DNA of 64,000 bases from an uncultured Caulobacteraceae bacterium (lineage in GTDB: Bacteria; Pseudomonadota; Alphaproteobacteria; Caulobacterales; Caulobacteraceae), in the NCBI GenBank assembly GCA_903872075.1, contig CAIQJF010000072.1:53546-117545 (forward strand), in the 5' to 3' direction. Both the position numbers and the translations under genes were made by a program. Each line of letters opens with the position of its first letter. The first letter of the stretch is position 1. The notes beneath the pieces are model-generated. The model made no database searches, had not been told where the DNA came from, and worked only from the letters and a program-made list of their open reading frames with translations. Of the stretch, positions 17,005-30,279 are shown piece by piece.

Positions 17005-18396
17005 TCAGGCCGGCGATTCGACCCGGCGGCGGCGCAGCAATGGGAACATGGCGGCCAGGGTCACGATCAGCAGGGCCATTTCGAGCCCATAGACGAAATC
17101 ATAGCCCGCGGCCGGCCCCAGCCCGTCCGGACTGAAACCGCCGGCGATGACATCGCGCAGGATTCCGCCCAACGCGATCGCCAGCCCCGCCGATGTCGCC
17201 TGCACGGCGCCCCAGGCCCCAAGCGCCAGGCCCGTCTGATCCTTGGGCGCCATGTTCATGGTGGCCGTCAGGGTGCCGTGGCTGAACAGACCGCCGCCGA
17301 ACCCGATCAGAAGCGTACCGACGCCGAAGAAGAGCGGACTATGCAGCGGGGCCGCGAGCACGACGGCCATGAAGGCCGGAAGGCCGACGAGGGCGCCCGA
17401 ACTGGCCATGCGGAAGGGATCAGCGCCGCGGCTCAGCACCCGCGAGGCCAGACCGAAGCCAGCCACCGCGCCCAAGGCGAGCGTGGCGGTCAATTTGGTG
17501 GTCGCCCCAACCGTCAGGTGAAGCACCTGGCCGCCATAAGGTTCGAGCAGTACGTCCTCCATGCTGAAAGCCATGGTGCCCACCCCCACGGCGATCAGGC
17601 GGCGCAGAGCGTGGCCGCCATGGATGAAGCTCGCCCAGGAGTCGCGAAATTCGGGCGGCGCGGCTTCGGCCTGCCCTCGCCAGGCGTGGCGGGTCTCCTG
17701 TTTCCACACCGCCGCGACGTTGAGAATCATCGTCGCCAGCGCTGCCCCCTGGATCACCTGGATGAGGCGGCCATTTGTGAAGTCCGCCAGCAGGGCGCCG
17801 AACAGCAGGGCGCTGGCGATCATGCCGAGCGCCAGCATCACATACATCAACCCGACCACCTTGGGCCGGGACTCGGCCGGCGCGAGATCCGTCGCCAAGG
17901 CCAGACCGACCGTCTGGATCGTATGCAGGCCCGCGCCGGTCAGCAGGAAGGCGACGCCCGCGCCCAGATAGCCGATCCACTTCGGCGCATGGGCGGCCTG
18001 GCCCGACCCTGCGAGAACCAGGATGGCGAAAGGCATGATCGCCAGCCCGCCGAACTGCGCCAGGGTGCCGTTCCAGATGAAGGGGACGCGCCGCCATCCC
18101 AGCGCGGATTTATGGACATCGGAACGAAAGCCGATGATGGCCCGGAACGGCGCGAACAACAGCGGAAGCGAGATCATCACCGCCACCAGCGAGGCGGGCA
18201 CGCCGAGTTCGACGATCATCACCCGGTTGAGGGTTCCCACCAGCAGCACCAGGGCCATGCCGACCGACACCTGGAACAACGAGAGTCTCAGCAGTCGCGA
18301 CAGCGGAAGGTCGGGCGTCGCGGCGTCGGCGAACGGCAGAAAGCGCGGGCCGAGGGAGGCCAGGCGCCGGATGAGCACGTTCTTGACCGGGTTCAT
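17005..18396 (-). CDS. pucC: PucC/LhaA-family light-harvesting assembly membrane protein
   Basis: This 463-residue multi-spanning protein of the BCD/PucC branch of the major facilitator superfamily is needed for LH2 assembly, probably delivering bacteriochlorophyll. Characteristic sequence includes NRVMIVELGVPASLVAVMISLPLLFAPFRAIIGFRSD, then YVMLALGMIASALLFG, MEDVLLEPYGGQVL and FGVGTLLIGFGGGLFSHGTL. It lies 155 bases after pucA behind an intrinsic terminator, so it is expected to be expressed by read-through. Linkage to pucBA argues for PucC rather than LhaA. Confidence 0.92.
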   Translation of the reverse strand: MNPVKNVLIRRLASLGPRFLPFADAATPDLPLSRLLRLSLFQVSVGMALVLLVGTLNRVMIVELGVPASLVAVMISLPLLFAPFRAIIGFRSDVHKSALGWRRVPFIWNGTLAQFGGLAIMPFAILVLAGSGQAAHAPKWIGYLGAGVAFLLTGAGLHTIQTVGLALATDLAPAESRPKVVGLMYVMLALGMIASALLFGALLADFTNGRLIQVIQGAALATMILNVAAVWKQETRHAWRGQAEAAPPEFRDSWASFIHGGHALRRLIAVGVGTMAFSMEDVLLEPYGGQVLHLTVGATTKLTATLALGAVAGFGLASRVLSRGADPFRMASSGALVGLPAFMAVVLAAPLHSPLFFGVGTLLIGFGGGLFSHGTLTATMNMAPKDQTGLALGAWGAVQATSAGLAIALGGILRDVIAGGFSPDGLGPAAGYDFVYGLEMALLIVTLAAMFPLLRRRRVESPA

Positions 18397-18432
18397 CGCG
18401 TCCTCAAACCCACCGGCACACTCCCAGGTCTT

Positions 18433-18449
18433 GCCGGGCTACGCCCGGC
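18433..18449 (-). repeat. Short hairpin upstream of pucC start
   Basis: A 7-bp perfect inverted repeat GCCGGGC-TAC-GCCCGGC lies about 40 bases before the pucC start, between the pucA terminator and pucC. There is no T-run. It may stabilise or mask the 5' end of processed pucC mRNA, or be incidental in GC-rich DNA. Confidence 0.4.
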
Positions 18450-18488
18450 CCTATTTGGCCCGACGACGCATCATCTCGCGACGCCGGG

Positions 18489-18527
18489 AAAAAAACAGGG
18501 GCCGGGATCGCGAGATCCCGGCCCCTG
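18489..18527 (-). terminator. Intrinsic terminator between pucA and pucC
   Basis: On the minus strand a perfect 14-bp stem (18496-18509 with 18514-18527), four-base loop, is followed by seven Ts (complement of A7 at 18489-18495). It lies 24 bases after the pucA stop. Most pucBA transcripts should stop here, with partial read-through into pucC, which fits the large excess of antenna peptide over assembly factor normally needed. Confidence 0.9.
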
Positions 18528-18551
18528 CCCAGGCCTTCAGTCGGGCCGGGA

Positions 18552-18800
18552 CTATTTCGCGGCGGGAGCCGCGGGCGCGGCGGCGGCCGGCGCGGCCGCA
18601 ACCGGAGCCGCCATCGGCGCGGGCGCGGCGGCCGGAGCCTCCGCCTTGGCCTTGGCGCCGCCTTCAAGGAAGGCCGGGAACCACGTCGTGTGGGTCAGCA
18701 CCGAATAGTGGACCAACAGCGATGTCGCGGCCACGGCGCCCAGGAAGAGCGGAAGACCTACGGTCGGTTTAACGACCAGCCACATTTCTTTCTGATTCAT
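18552..18800 (-). CDS. pucA: Light-harvesting 2 alpha polypeptide (PucA), B800-820-like
   Basis: The 82-residue product begins [21 protein letters not shown], a classic LH2 alpha start. His31 in LLVHYSVL is the B850-ring Mg ligand. The segment [12 protein letters not shown] places Phe at residue 44 and Leu at 45. In B800-850 LH2 these are Tyr44-Trp45, which hydrogen-bond the bacteriochlorophyll acetyl groups; Phe44-Leu45 is the LH3 (B800-820) pair. The last 34 or so residues are an Ala/Pro-rich low-complexity tail. It follows pucB by 12 bases. Confidence 0.95.
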   Translation of the reverse strand: MNQKEMWLVVKPTVGLPLFLGAVAATSLLVHYSVLTHTTWFPAFLEGGAKAKAEAPAAAPAPMAAPVAAAPAAAAPAAPAAK

Positions 18801-18812
18801 GACGGGGTCCCT

Positions 18813-18968
18813 CTACTTGAGCCAGGGCGTCAGAACGAACGCCAGGGCGTGAGCGGCCAGCGCGATGCAGAAGAACACCCGCGCGCCGTCAATGATGTGA
18901 GTATGCAATTCTTCGGACTCGGCCCGGGTCAGCCCGGTCGGCCACACTCTATCAGCGTCATTCGCCAC
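18813..18968 (-). CDS. pucB: Light-harvesting 2 beta polypeptide (PucB)
   Basis: Absent from the ORF track because it is short. GTG 18968, with GAGAGGAG upstream, opens a 51-residue product, [65 protein letters not shown] is the LH2 beta signature; the His in the N-terminal region and the His in AAHALAFV are the expected pigment ligands. It is the first gene of pucBAC, with a leader of about 145 bases from the predicted promoter. Confidence 0.95.
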   Translation of the reverse strand: MANDADRVWPTGLTRAESEELHTHIIDGARVFFCIALAAHALAFVLTPWLK

Positions 18969-19362
18969 AGTACCGTCTCCTCTCAGGACGCCGGATGGGT
19001 CAGTCGCCGATCCGCACGTCGTAAAGTTAAGACTGCCTGCCCAGCGGGCTTCCCCAGGCCACAGTCACCAAGTCGCGTCCTGTTCAGTTGCGGGTAGCCG
19101 CGCCTTCCCAAGGCACTGTCACCCTAGCCTGACGGTTTAGAGTGTCAAGCTAGAATTACAGCACTTTCAGCGCCGATGTTGACGTCATGGTTCCCCCCCG
19201 TTTTCGATGCCGCTTCAGGGCCCAGGGGGACAGTATCCAGGCTCTCTTTCGCGCTTTGATCGCCCTTGAACCGACCTCGACACTGTGCCCGCGACGCGGT
19301 GACGCAGTGTCTGTGGCGCGAAGAGTCTGATCGACCCTCGAAACGAGGGCGGCGGGGTCCCG
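18969..19362. other. Intergenic region between pucB and cbbR
   Basis: This 394-base interval holds the puc promoter/operator block (19117-19160) and the pucB leader. Track ORF 19145-19474 is not supported by composition or a start site. The 200 bases adjoining the cbbR stop show no clear terminator or gene. Confidence 0.55.
19117..19160 (-). promoter_or_regulatory. puc promoter with two PpsR/CrtJ-type operators
   Basis: An exact TGT-N12-ACA occupies 19143-19160. A near match TGT-N12-ACG (arms GTCA/TGAC) occupies 19117-19134, 26 bp away. On the minus strand TTGACA (complement of 19143-19148) lies 16 bp before TAGGGT (complement of 19121-19126), so one operator covers the -35 and the other the -10. 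Start is predicted near 19114. The arrangement fits oxygen/light repression of the antenna genes. Confidence 0.7.
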
Positions 19363-20283
19363 TCAGAGCCCGGGGATTCGCGGCAGGTGCGCGGCCCCGT
19401 CGGATAGGGTGAACTCGCGGAAAGCCTTCATGGCTGGAAGCAGGGCCCTGTCGGCATGATAGGCGACGTACCACTTGCGCCGAATCGGCAGCCCCTTGAC
19501 GTCGAGTCGGACGAGACGGCCGGTCTCAAGCTCGAAGGCGACGGTGTGAGCCGAGATGAGGGCCAGGCCGAGGCCGGCCATCACACCTTGTTTGATGGTC
19601 TCGTTGCTGCCGATCTCGATGGTGAAGCGCCGGTCGCGGTTCACCGGGCCATGAAAGAACTCCTCAAAGACGACCCGGGTGCCCGAGCCGTCCTCGCGCA
19701 TGAGGAATCGCTCCGCGGCGATCTCGGCGCGCTCGATATCGCGGACATCGGCCAGACGATGGCCGGGCGGGCCGATCATGATCAGCGGATGATCCCCGAA
19801 GCTCTCGGACACCAGATCGAGCCAGTCCGGCGGACGCCCCATGATCGCAACGTCGATCTTCAGTCGTTTGAGGCCATCGATGATCTCGAGCCGGTTCCCG
19901 ACCGTGAGCGAGATGTCCACGCCGGGATAGCGCGCCGCGAAGTCGGCGATGAGTCGGGGCGCGTAGTATTTCGCTGTCGACGTGATCCCCACCACCAACG
20001 CCCCGGAGGTGACTCCCTTCAGCGTGGCGAGCGCGCCCTCGGCCGCCTCGATCGCCGCATGCACCTGAAACGCGAGCGCGAGGAGAGTTTCGCCAGCGCG
20101 GTTCATCTGCAGGCCGGCCGAGGCGCGATCAAAAAGTTCGAAGCCGCAGACCGCTTCGAGTTCCTTCAATCGGGTCGTCATGGCCGACGGCGTAACCCCC
20201 ACGGCCCCGGCCGCGGCGGTCAGGGTGCCATGCTGGGCGATCGCTCGAACCGCCTCGAGCTGCTTAAGGGTCAGGCCACGCAT
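19363..20283 (-). CDS. cbbR: LysR-type regulator of the Calvin-cycle operon (CbbR)
   Basis: CbbR activates divergent cbb operons in response to metabolites such as RuBP, NADPH or PEP. The N-terminal winged helix-turn-helix reads MRGLTLKQLEAVRAIAQHGTLTAAAGAVGVTPSAMTTRLKELE; the substrate-binding domain includes GALVVGITSTAKYYAPRLIADF, a CbbR-like stretch. ATG 20283 is preferred over the track's TTG 20319, which would place operator-like repeats inside the coding region. It is transcribed away from cbbF, the standard arrangement. Confidence 0.9.
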   Translation of the reverse strand: MRGLTLKQLEAVRAIAQHGTLTAAAGAVGVTPSAMTTRLKELEAVCGFELFDRASAGLQMNRAGETLLALAFQVHAAIEAAEGALATLKGVTSGALVVGITSTAKYYAPRLIADFAARYPGVDISLTVGNRLEIIDGLKRLKIDVAIMGRPPDWLDLVSESFGDHPLIMIGPPGHRLADVRDIERAEIAAERFLMREDGSGTRVVFEEFFHGPVNRDRRFTIEIGSNETIKQGVMAGLGLALISAHTVAFELETGRLVRLDVKGLPIRRKWYVAYHADRALLPAMKAFREFTLSDGAAHLPRIPGL

Positions 20284-20285
20284 TC

Positions 20286-20319
20286 GATTAAATCCAACGC
20301 TATTAGCGATAAATTCCAA
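20286..20319. promoter_or_regulatory. Candidate CbbR operator in the cbbR-cbbF intergenic region
   Basis: Two near-identical direct repeats, GATTAAATCCAA (20286-20297) and GATAAATTCCAA (20308-20319), are spaced 22 bp start to start (two helical turns) in an AT-rich patch between the divergent starts. Further towards cbbF is an inverted pair AAACCC/GGGTTT. LysR regulators normally bind such phased sites; the exact T-N11-A core is not certain by eye. Confidence 0.45.
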
Positions 20320-20391
20320 TTTTCATTCACGCCCAAAATCGTAAACCCTTTTCGTACGGGAGGGTTTCCCTTTTAGGGTGAACGCGAGGCC

Positions 20392-21477
20392 ATGAAGGCG
20401 CGCGAATTGAGGGAAGCTATGGAAAGCCACGGAACACTGGAAACACTCTTGAACAGCGACGTGCTCTCGGGAACGCCTGACGCGGCGGCCGAGGCGGTCG
20501 CTGGCGCGATCACGCAGATGGCCGAGGCGGCGCTGTCGCTTTCGGTCCTCGTCGCAACCCCACCGCTGCACGGCCGGCTCGGCGCCCATGCCGGCAGCGC
20601 CAACAGTGACGGCGACGGACAGAAGAAACTCGACCTCATCGCCGAAGACCTGTTCGCCGCCGCGCTGCGCCGGGCCGGCGTCGCCGCCTATCTGTCCGAG
20701 GAAGTCGAGGAGGCCAGCCTGTTCGACGCCAAGGGCGTGATCGCCGTGGCCATCGACCCGCTGGACGGATCGTCGAACATCGACGTCAACGCTCCGATCG
20801 GCACGATCTTCTCGATCTTCCCGATGATTCCCGAAGGCCTGGCTGAACCGGCTCACGCTTTCCGGCAACCGGGCCGCAACCAGCTGGCGGCCGGCTTCTT
20901 CATCTATGGCCCGCAAACCTCCCTGGTCGTGACCTTCGGCAAAGGCATTCACCTGCTGGTGCTCAACGACAAGACCGGGACGTTCGTTCTGGTGGAGTCC
21001 GGGGTCACGATCCCGGCGGAGCAGGCCGAGTACGCCATCAACGCCTCGAACTACCGGCATTGGCCGGAGTCCGTGCAGAGCTACATCGACGACTGCGTCA
21101 AAGGCGCCGATGGTCCCCGCGGCCGCAACTTCAACATGCGTTGGGTCGGATCGCTGGTGGCTGATTCGTACCGCATCTTCATGCGCGGCGGCATCTTCCT
21201 CTATCCGGGCGATAAGCGCCCCGGCTACGAACAGGGCCGGCTTCGCCTGATGTATGAAGCCAATCCCATCGCGTTCCTGGCCGAACAGTCGGGCGGCGCG
21301 GCGACCGACGGCGTCGACAATATTCTCGACCGCGTCCCCCACTCGCCGCACCAGCGCGTTCCCCTGGTGATGGGGTCGACCGACAAGGTCGAGCGCGTCC
21401 GCCAGTACTACCTCGACCTTTCTCCGCCGACCCGCGACGCGCCGCTCTTTGGGCGACGCGGCCTGTTGCGCGACTGA
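20392..21477 (+). CDS. cbbF: Fructose-1,6-bisphosphatase, class I (CbbF)
   Basis: CbbF hydrolyses fructose-1,6-bisphosphate (and in some bacteria sedoheptulose-1,7-bisphosphate) in RuBP regeneration. Metal-binding motifs are clear: YLSEEVEE near residue 102, then AIDPLDGSSNIDVNAPIGTIFS, with substrate-binding INASNYRHWPE and the C-terminal LYEANPIAFLAEQSGG-like motif. ATG 20392 is the longest start; ATG 20419 (MESHGTLETLL) has a better spaced GAGG and may be the true one. First gene of the cbb operon. Confidence 0.93.
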   Translation: MKARELREAMESHGTLETLLNSDVLSGTPDAAAEAVAGAITQMAEAALSLSVLVATPPLHGRLGAHAGSANSDGDGQKKLDLIAEDLFAAALRRAGVAAYLSEEVEEASLFDAKGVIAVAIDPLDGSSNIDVNAPIGTIFSIFPMIPEGLAEPAHAFRQPGRNQLAAGFFIYGPQTSLVVTFGKGIHLLVLNDKTGTFVLVESGVTIPAEQAEYAINASNYRHWPESVQSYIDDCVKGADGPRGRNFNMRWVGSLVADSYRIFMRGGIFLYPGDKRPGYEQGRLRLMYEANPIAFLAEQSGGAATDGVDNILDRVPHSPHQRVPLVMGSTDKVERVRQYYLDLSPPTRDAPLFGRRGLLRD

Positions 21478-21497
21478 TTGCCGAAGGAGTCGCGCCC

Positions 21498-22376
21498 GTG
21501 TCGCAGAAGCACCCGATCATCGCCATCACCGGCTCTTCCGGCGCGGGAACCACCTCCGTCAAACGCAGCTTCGAACAGATCTTCCAGCGTGAGGAGATCA
21601 ACGCCGTCTACATCGAAGGCGACGCCTTCCACCGATTCAACCGGGTCGAGATGGCGGCGAACATGGCGGCCGCCGGCAAGGAGGGGAACACCCACTACAG
21701 CCACTTCGGCGACTACGCGAACCTGCTGCCCGAGCTGGAACAGGTGTTCAAGGACTATGGAGCGACCGGCCAGGGTCGCACCCGCAACTATGTCCACGAC
21801 CGGCAGGAGTCGGAGAAATTCGGCGTGACGCCGGGCGAGTTTACGCCCTGGCGGCCCTTCGAAGAGGGGTCGGACCTGCTCTTCTACGAAGGCCTTCACG
21901 GGGCCATCGTCACGCCACAGCTCAATCTCGCCCAGCATGTGGACCTGAAGATCGGCGTGGTGCCGGTCATCAACCTTGAATGGATTCAGAAGCTGCACCG
22001 CGACAAGGCCACCCGCGGTTACAGCGCCGAGGCGGTGACCGACACGATCCTTCGGCGGATGCCCGACTACATCAACTTCATCTGCCCACAGTTCAGCGAG
22101 ACGGACGTCAACTTCCAGCGGGTGCCCACGGTGGACACCTCGAATCCGTTCGTCGCCCGCTGGATTCCGACTCCGGACGAATCGATCGTCGTTATTCGCT
22201 TCAAGAAGCCTCAGGGTTTCGACTTCCCCTACCTGCTCTCCATGATCCACGGCAGCTTCATGAGCCGGGCCAACTCCATCTGCATTCCAGGTGGAAAACT
22301 TGACCTCGCGATGCAGCTGATTCTCACCCCGATGATCCTCAAGCTGATAGAGCGTCGCCGACGCAGTCATCGATGA
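21498..22376 (+). CDS. cbbP: Phosphoribulokinase (CbbP)
   Basis: CbbP phosphorylates ribulose-5-phosphate to RuBP, the RuBisCO substrate and a reaction specific to the Calvin cycle. The 292-residue protein starts with GTG 21498 (AAGGAG upstream) and has the P-loop-like [22 protein letters not shown] and the [11 protein letters not shown] region. It is the proteobacterial type, normally octameric and NADH-activated. The 3' end overlaps the region of the cbbT start by four bases if ATG 22373 is used. Confidence 0.96.
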   Translation: MSQKHPIIAITGSSGAGTTSVKRSFEQIFQREEINAVYIEGDAFHRFNRVEMAANMAAAGKEGNTHYSHFGDYANLLPELEQVFKDYGATGQGRTRNYVHDRQESEKFGVTPGEFTPWRPFEEGSDLLFYEGLHGAIVTPQLNLAQHVDLKIGVVPVINLEWIQKLHRDKATRGYSAEAVTDTILRRMPDYINFICPQFSETDVNFQRVPTVDTSNPFVARWIPTPDESIVVIRFKKPQGFDFPYLLSMIHGSFMSRANSICIPGGKLDLAMQLILTPMILKLIERRRRSHR

Positions 22377-22390
22377 TCGAGGAGAATCAG

Positions 22391-24403
<2,013 letters not shown>

Positions 24404-24423
24404 CCTCCCGGAAGGAGAACTCC

Positions 24424-27023
<2,600 letters not shown>

Positions 27024-27040
27024 TATCGGGAGAGATCAGC

Positions 27041-27460
27041 ATGCGAGTGACTCAAGGCGCCTTTTCGTTCCTGCCCGATCTGACCGACGCGCAGATCACC
27101 AAGCAGGTCCAGTATTGCCTCGACCAGGGCTGGGCCCTGGGCATCGAATATACGGACGATCCCCATCCCCGGAACACCTACTGGGAGATGTGGACCAATC
27201 CGATGTTCGACCTGAAGGACGCCGCCGGCGTCCTTCAGGAGCTGAACGACTGCCGCAAGGTCCACGGCGGGCTCTACATCCGCATCAACGCCTTCGACTC
27301 CAGCCACGGCTGGGAGACGGTGCGACTGAGCTTCATCGTCAACCGCCCCGCCACCGAGCCCGGCTTCCGCCTGCAGCGGAGCGAGGGCAAGAACCGCAAC
27401 ATCACCTACACCACCACCCCCTATTCGTCCGATAAGCCCGAAGGCGAGCGCTATGCCTGA
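27041..27460 (+). CDS. cbbS: RuBisCO small subunit (CbbS)
   Basis: This 139-residue small subunit ([51 protein letters not shown]) is of the red-type class, which has a longer C-terminus (here [24 protein letters not shown]) than the green type. ATG 27041 has GGAGAG upstream. Its 3' end overlaps cbbX by eight bases. It forms the L8S8 holoenzyme with CbbL. Confidence 0.96.
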   Translation: MRVTQGAFSFLPDLTDAQITKQVQYCLDQGWALGIEYTDDPHPRNTYWEMWTNPMFDLKDAAGVLQELNDCRKVHGGLYIRINAFDSSHGWETVRLSFIVNRPATEPGFRLQRSEGKNRNITYTTTPYSSDKPEGERYA

Positions 27461-28391
27461 CGGCGCGCCGGAGGCGGCCGGGGCGGACGCCCTCCCCGAC
27501 CGCATCGATCTGAGAGCCGACATCGAGCAGACCGGCGTCGCCGAGGTACTGGACCGGCTCGAGCGGGACCTGGTGGGCCTTGCCCCCGTGAAACAGCGGA
27601 TTCGCGAAATCGCAGCCCTGCTGGTGGTCGAACGCGCCCGCCAGACCTTCGGTCTGGCGACGGAACCGCCGACCCTGCACATGAGCTTCACGGGCAACCC
27701 CGGCACGGGAAAGACCACCGTGGCCATGCGCATGGCCGATATTCTGCACCGCCTCGGCTATTCCCGCCGCGGCCACCTCGTTTCGGTCACCCGCGACGAC
27801 CTGGTCGGCCAGTACATCGGCCATACCGCGCCCAAGACCAAGGACGTGATCAAGAAGGCCATGGGCGGGGTGCTGTTCATCGACGAGGCCTACTATCTCT
27901 ACCGGCCCGAGAACGAGCGCGACTATGGCCAGGAGTCGATCGAGATCCTGCTTCAGGTGATGGAAAACAACCGGGACGATCTGGTGGTGATCCTGGCCGG
28001 CTACGCCGATCGCATGGCGCGCTTCTTCGAGAGTAATCCGGGCTTTCGCTCCCGCATCACGCACCACGTGGATTTCCCGGACTACAGCGACGGCGAATTG
28101 ATGATCATCGCCGAGAAGATGCTGGAGCAGCAGAACTTCCGCTTCGACGACGGCGCGCGCGCGGCCTTCGCCGAATACATCCCCCTGCGCCGGGCCCAGG
28201 CGCATTTCGCCAACGCCCGCTCGGTGCGCAACGCCATCGACCGCATGCGCCTGCGGCTGGCCAATCGGGTGTTTTCCACCAGCGCGGAGGTCACCCGAGA
28301 TGATCTGATGACCCTTCGCGAGGCTGACGTGCGCGCCAGCCGGGTCTATAGCGGCGGCCTTCTCGCCGCCGGCCAAAAGGATCCCGCGTGA
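27453..28391 (+). CDS. cbbX: Red-type RuBisCO activase (CbbX)
   Basis: This AAA+ ATPase removes inhibitory sugar phosphates from red-type RuBisCO by threading the CbbL C-terminus. The 312-residue product has Walker [14 protein letters not shown] near residue 80, the pore-loop region [14 protein letters not shown], Walker [14 protein letters not shown] and the arginine-finger region [17 protein letters not shown]. It starts inside the end of cbbS (ATGCCTGA) and overlaps cbbE by GTGA. Confidence 0.95.
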   Translation: MPDGAPEAAGADALPDRIDLRADIEQTGVAEVLDRLERDLVGLAPVKQRIREIAALLVVERARQTFGLATEPPTLHMSFTGNPGTGKTTVAMRMADILHRLGYSRRGHLVSVTRDDLVGQYIGHTAPKTKDVIKKAMGGVLFIDEAYYLYRPENERDYGQESIEILLQVMENNRDDLVVILAGYADRMARFFESNPGFRSRITHHVDFPDYSDGELMIIAEKMLEQQNFRFDDGARAAFAEYIPLRRAQAHFANARSVRNAIDRMRLRLANRVFSTSAEVTRDDLMTLREADVRASRVYSGGLLAAGQKDPA

Positions 28392-29059
28392 CCGCCAACC
28401 CCCTCGCCATCTCGCCGTCGATCCTCGCCGCCGATTTCTCCCGCCTGGGCGAGGAGGTGCGCGACGTGGTCGCCGCCGGCGCCGACTGGATCCATGTCGA
28501 TGTCATGGACGGCCATTTCGTGCCCAACATCACCATCGGGCCGGACGTCCTGAAGAGCCTGCGTCCGTGGACGGACAAGGTCATGGACGTCCATCTGATG
28601 ATCTCGCCCACCGATCTCTATCTGGAAGCCTTCGCCAAGGCCGGGGCGGACGTGATCACGGCTCATGTGGAGTCCGGCCCGCACATCCACCGCACGCTCC
28701 AGGCCATACGCGCCCTGGGCAAGCAGGTCGGGGTGACGCTCAATCCCGGCACCTCGATATCAACGCTGGAGAGCGTCATCGGGCTCGTGGACATGGTGCT
28801 GGTGATGTCGGTCAATCCGGGCTTCGGCGGCCAGGCCTTCATCCCAGAGGCGGTGGAGCGCGTGCGCGCCATCCGCAAGATGGCCGGCGCCCGGCCGATC
28901 CGCATCGAAGTGGACGGGGGCGTGACGCCCGCCAACGCGGGTCTGCTGACCGAGGCCGGCGCCGACACCCTCGTGGCGGGCTCAGCCGTCTTCAAGGGCG
29001 GCCGCGACGCCTATGCGGCCAATATCGCCGCCATCCGGACCGCCGCCGGCCAGATGTGA
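28388..29059 (+). CDS. cbbE: Ribulose-phosphate 3-epimerase (CbbE)
   Basis: It converts xylulose-5-phosphate to ribulose-5-phosphate, feeding CbbP. The 223-residue TIM barrel has [17 protein letters not shown], the metal/catalytic motif [23 protein letters not shown], and the phosphate-binding [14 protein letters not shown] 28388 overlaps the cbbX stop (GTGA), and its own stop overlaps the next gene in the same way. Confidence 0.95.
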   Translation: MTANPLAISPSILAADFSRLGEEVRDVVAAGADWIHVDVMDGHFVPNITIGPDVLKSLRPWTDKVMDVHLMISPTDLYLEAFAKAGADVITAHVESGPHIHRTLQAIRALGKQVGVTLNPGTSISTLESVIGLVDMVLVMSVNPGFGGQAFIPEAVERVRAIRKMAGARPIRIEVDGGVTPANAGLLTEAGADTLVAGSAVFKGGRDAYAANIAAIRTAAGQM

Positions 29060-29745
29060 TCGAACGCCTCGACGCCCTGATCTTCGACGTCGACGGCACC
29101 CTCGCCGAGACCGAGGAGGCGCATCGGGCCGCCTTCAACCAGGCCTTCGCCGAGGCGGGTCTGGACTGGATCTGGGGCCAACGGCTGTACGGCGAACTTC
29201 TCAAGGTGACGGGGGGCAAGGAGCGCCTCGCCCACTTCATCGAAACCGTCCTCCCCGATCCGCCGCGCGACAGTGTCGCCCTGATCAAGCGCCTCCACGC
29301 CCGCAAGACCGAGATCTACACCGCATTGATCCGACCCGGCGCGATCGATTTCCGGCCCGGGATCGCCGATCTGATCGCCGAAGCGCGCCGGCGCGGCGTC
29401 GCCCTGGCCATCGCCACCACCACCAGCCGGCCAAATGTCGATGCCTTGATCTGCGCCGTTCTGGGTGAGGACGCCCTCGCCTGGTTTGCGTCGATCGCCT
29501 GCGGCGACCGCGTCGCGGCCAAGAAGCCGGCCGCGGACGTGTACGAACTCGCCCTGAAAGAACTGGACGTGCAGGCCACCCGCGCCATCGCCATCGAGGA
29601 CACTTGGAACGGTGTGCGCGCGGCCAGGACCGCGGGCCTCAAGGTGATGGCCGTCCCGAGCCTCTATTCGGCCGGGGAGGATTTTTCCGAGGCGGATGTC
29701 GTCACAACCCCGGAACACCTCGCCGAAGCTCTCGGCTGGGCCTGA
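29056..29745 (+). CDS. cbbY: HAD phosphatase of the cbb operon (CbbY-type)
   Basis: The correct start is GTG 29056, overlapping the cbbE stop (GTGA); the track ORF reads into cbbE in another frame. The 229-residue haloacid-dehalogenase protein has motif I FDVDGTLAETEEAHR, motif II ATTTSRPN, a Lys in AAKKPAADVYELAL and motif III AIEDTWNGVRAA. In red-type operons CbbY dephosphorylates xylulose-1,5-bisphosphate, a RuBisCO misfire inhibitor. A phosphoglycolate phosphatase (CbbZ) role is the main alternative. Confidence 0.88.
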   Translation: MIERLDALIFDVDGTLAETEEAHRAAFNQAFAEAGLDWIWGQRLYGELLKVTGGKERLAHFIETVLPDPPRDSVALIKRLHARKTEIYTALIRPGAIDFRPGIADLIAEARRRGVALAIATTTSRPNVDALICAVLGEDALAWFASIACGDRVAAKKPAADVYELALKELDVQATRAIAIEDTWNGVRAARTAGLKVMAVPSLYSAGEDFSEADVVTTPEHLAEALGWA

Positions 29746-29813
29746 AGCGGCAAAGGCGGTCAGAACGCCCCGGCCCGCGCCACGCGGACCGGGAACGCCT
29801 GTCCGAAGTCTGA

Positions 29814-30104
29814 CTATTTCTTGTGGGCGTCAGCGGCGGCCGCGGTGGCGTCGGCGGCCGATTTCGAAGCGTCCATCGCCGAGGCGTTGGCTGACTTGGC
29901 CGAGGCGTCGGCGGACGGGGTCACCGGCGCGGCGTCAGCGGCGGTGGCGGCTGTGTTGGCGGAAGCTGCCGCCTTGTTGGCGTCCGTGGCGGCCTGGGCG
30001 GCGGCGTCGGCGGCCTTGTCGGCCGGCTTCTGACAGGCGGCGAGAGACATGACGCCGACGGCGGCGCCCGCGATGAGCAGGGTGCGGAAAATTTGAACGG
30101 TCAA
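29814..30104 (-). CDS. Small Ala-rich lipoprotein
   Basis: The track extends this ORF to 315 residues by reading antisense to the next gene. TTG 30104, with AGGAAA upstream, gives 96 residues: signal peptide IFRTLLIAGAAVGVMSLAAC with lipobox LAAC, then a tail of repeated Ala-Asp-Ala/Lys segments likely to form one long amphipathic helix. It resembles small Caulobacter-type envelope lipoproteins and the product at 52368-52646. No enzymatic function is predicted. Confidence 0.65.
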   Translation of the reverse strand: MTVQIFRTLLIAGAAVGVMSLAACQKPADKAADAAAQAATDANKAAASANTAATAADAAPVTPSADASAKSANASAMDASKSAADATAAAADAHKK

Positions 30105-30279
30105 GATGGAGGTTTCCTTGGTCGGGCGTCGCCGCGAAGGCGGTCTCGCCCGAAGGGAACGCGAGGCGCCCGCATTGGTTGCCTCGCCCAATCGATGGTC
30201 CTCTGTTGCAAACTGCGTCGCGCCCACTATTGCACCTGACCGAGCCCCGCCGAACAGGGGCGCGCCCAGGACCCGATTC

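Noticed and set aside
16873-18708. 611-codon ORF antisense to pucC and pucA
   Set aside because: Composition is Arg/Gln/Gly-rich and unconstrained; the minus strand carries the clear PucC and PucA proteins.
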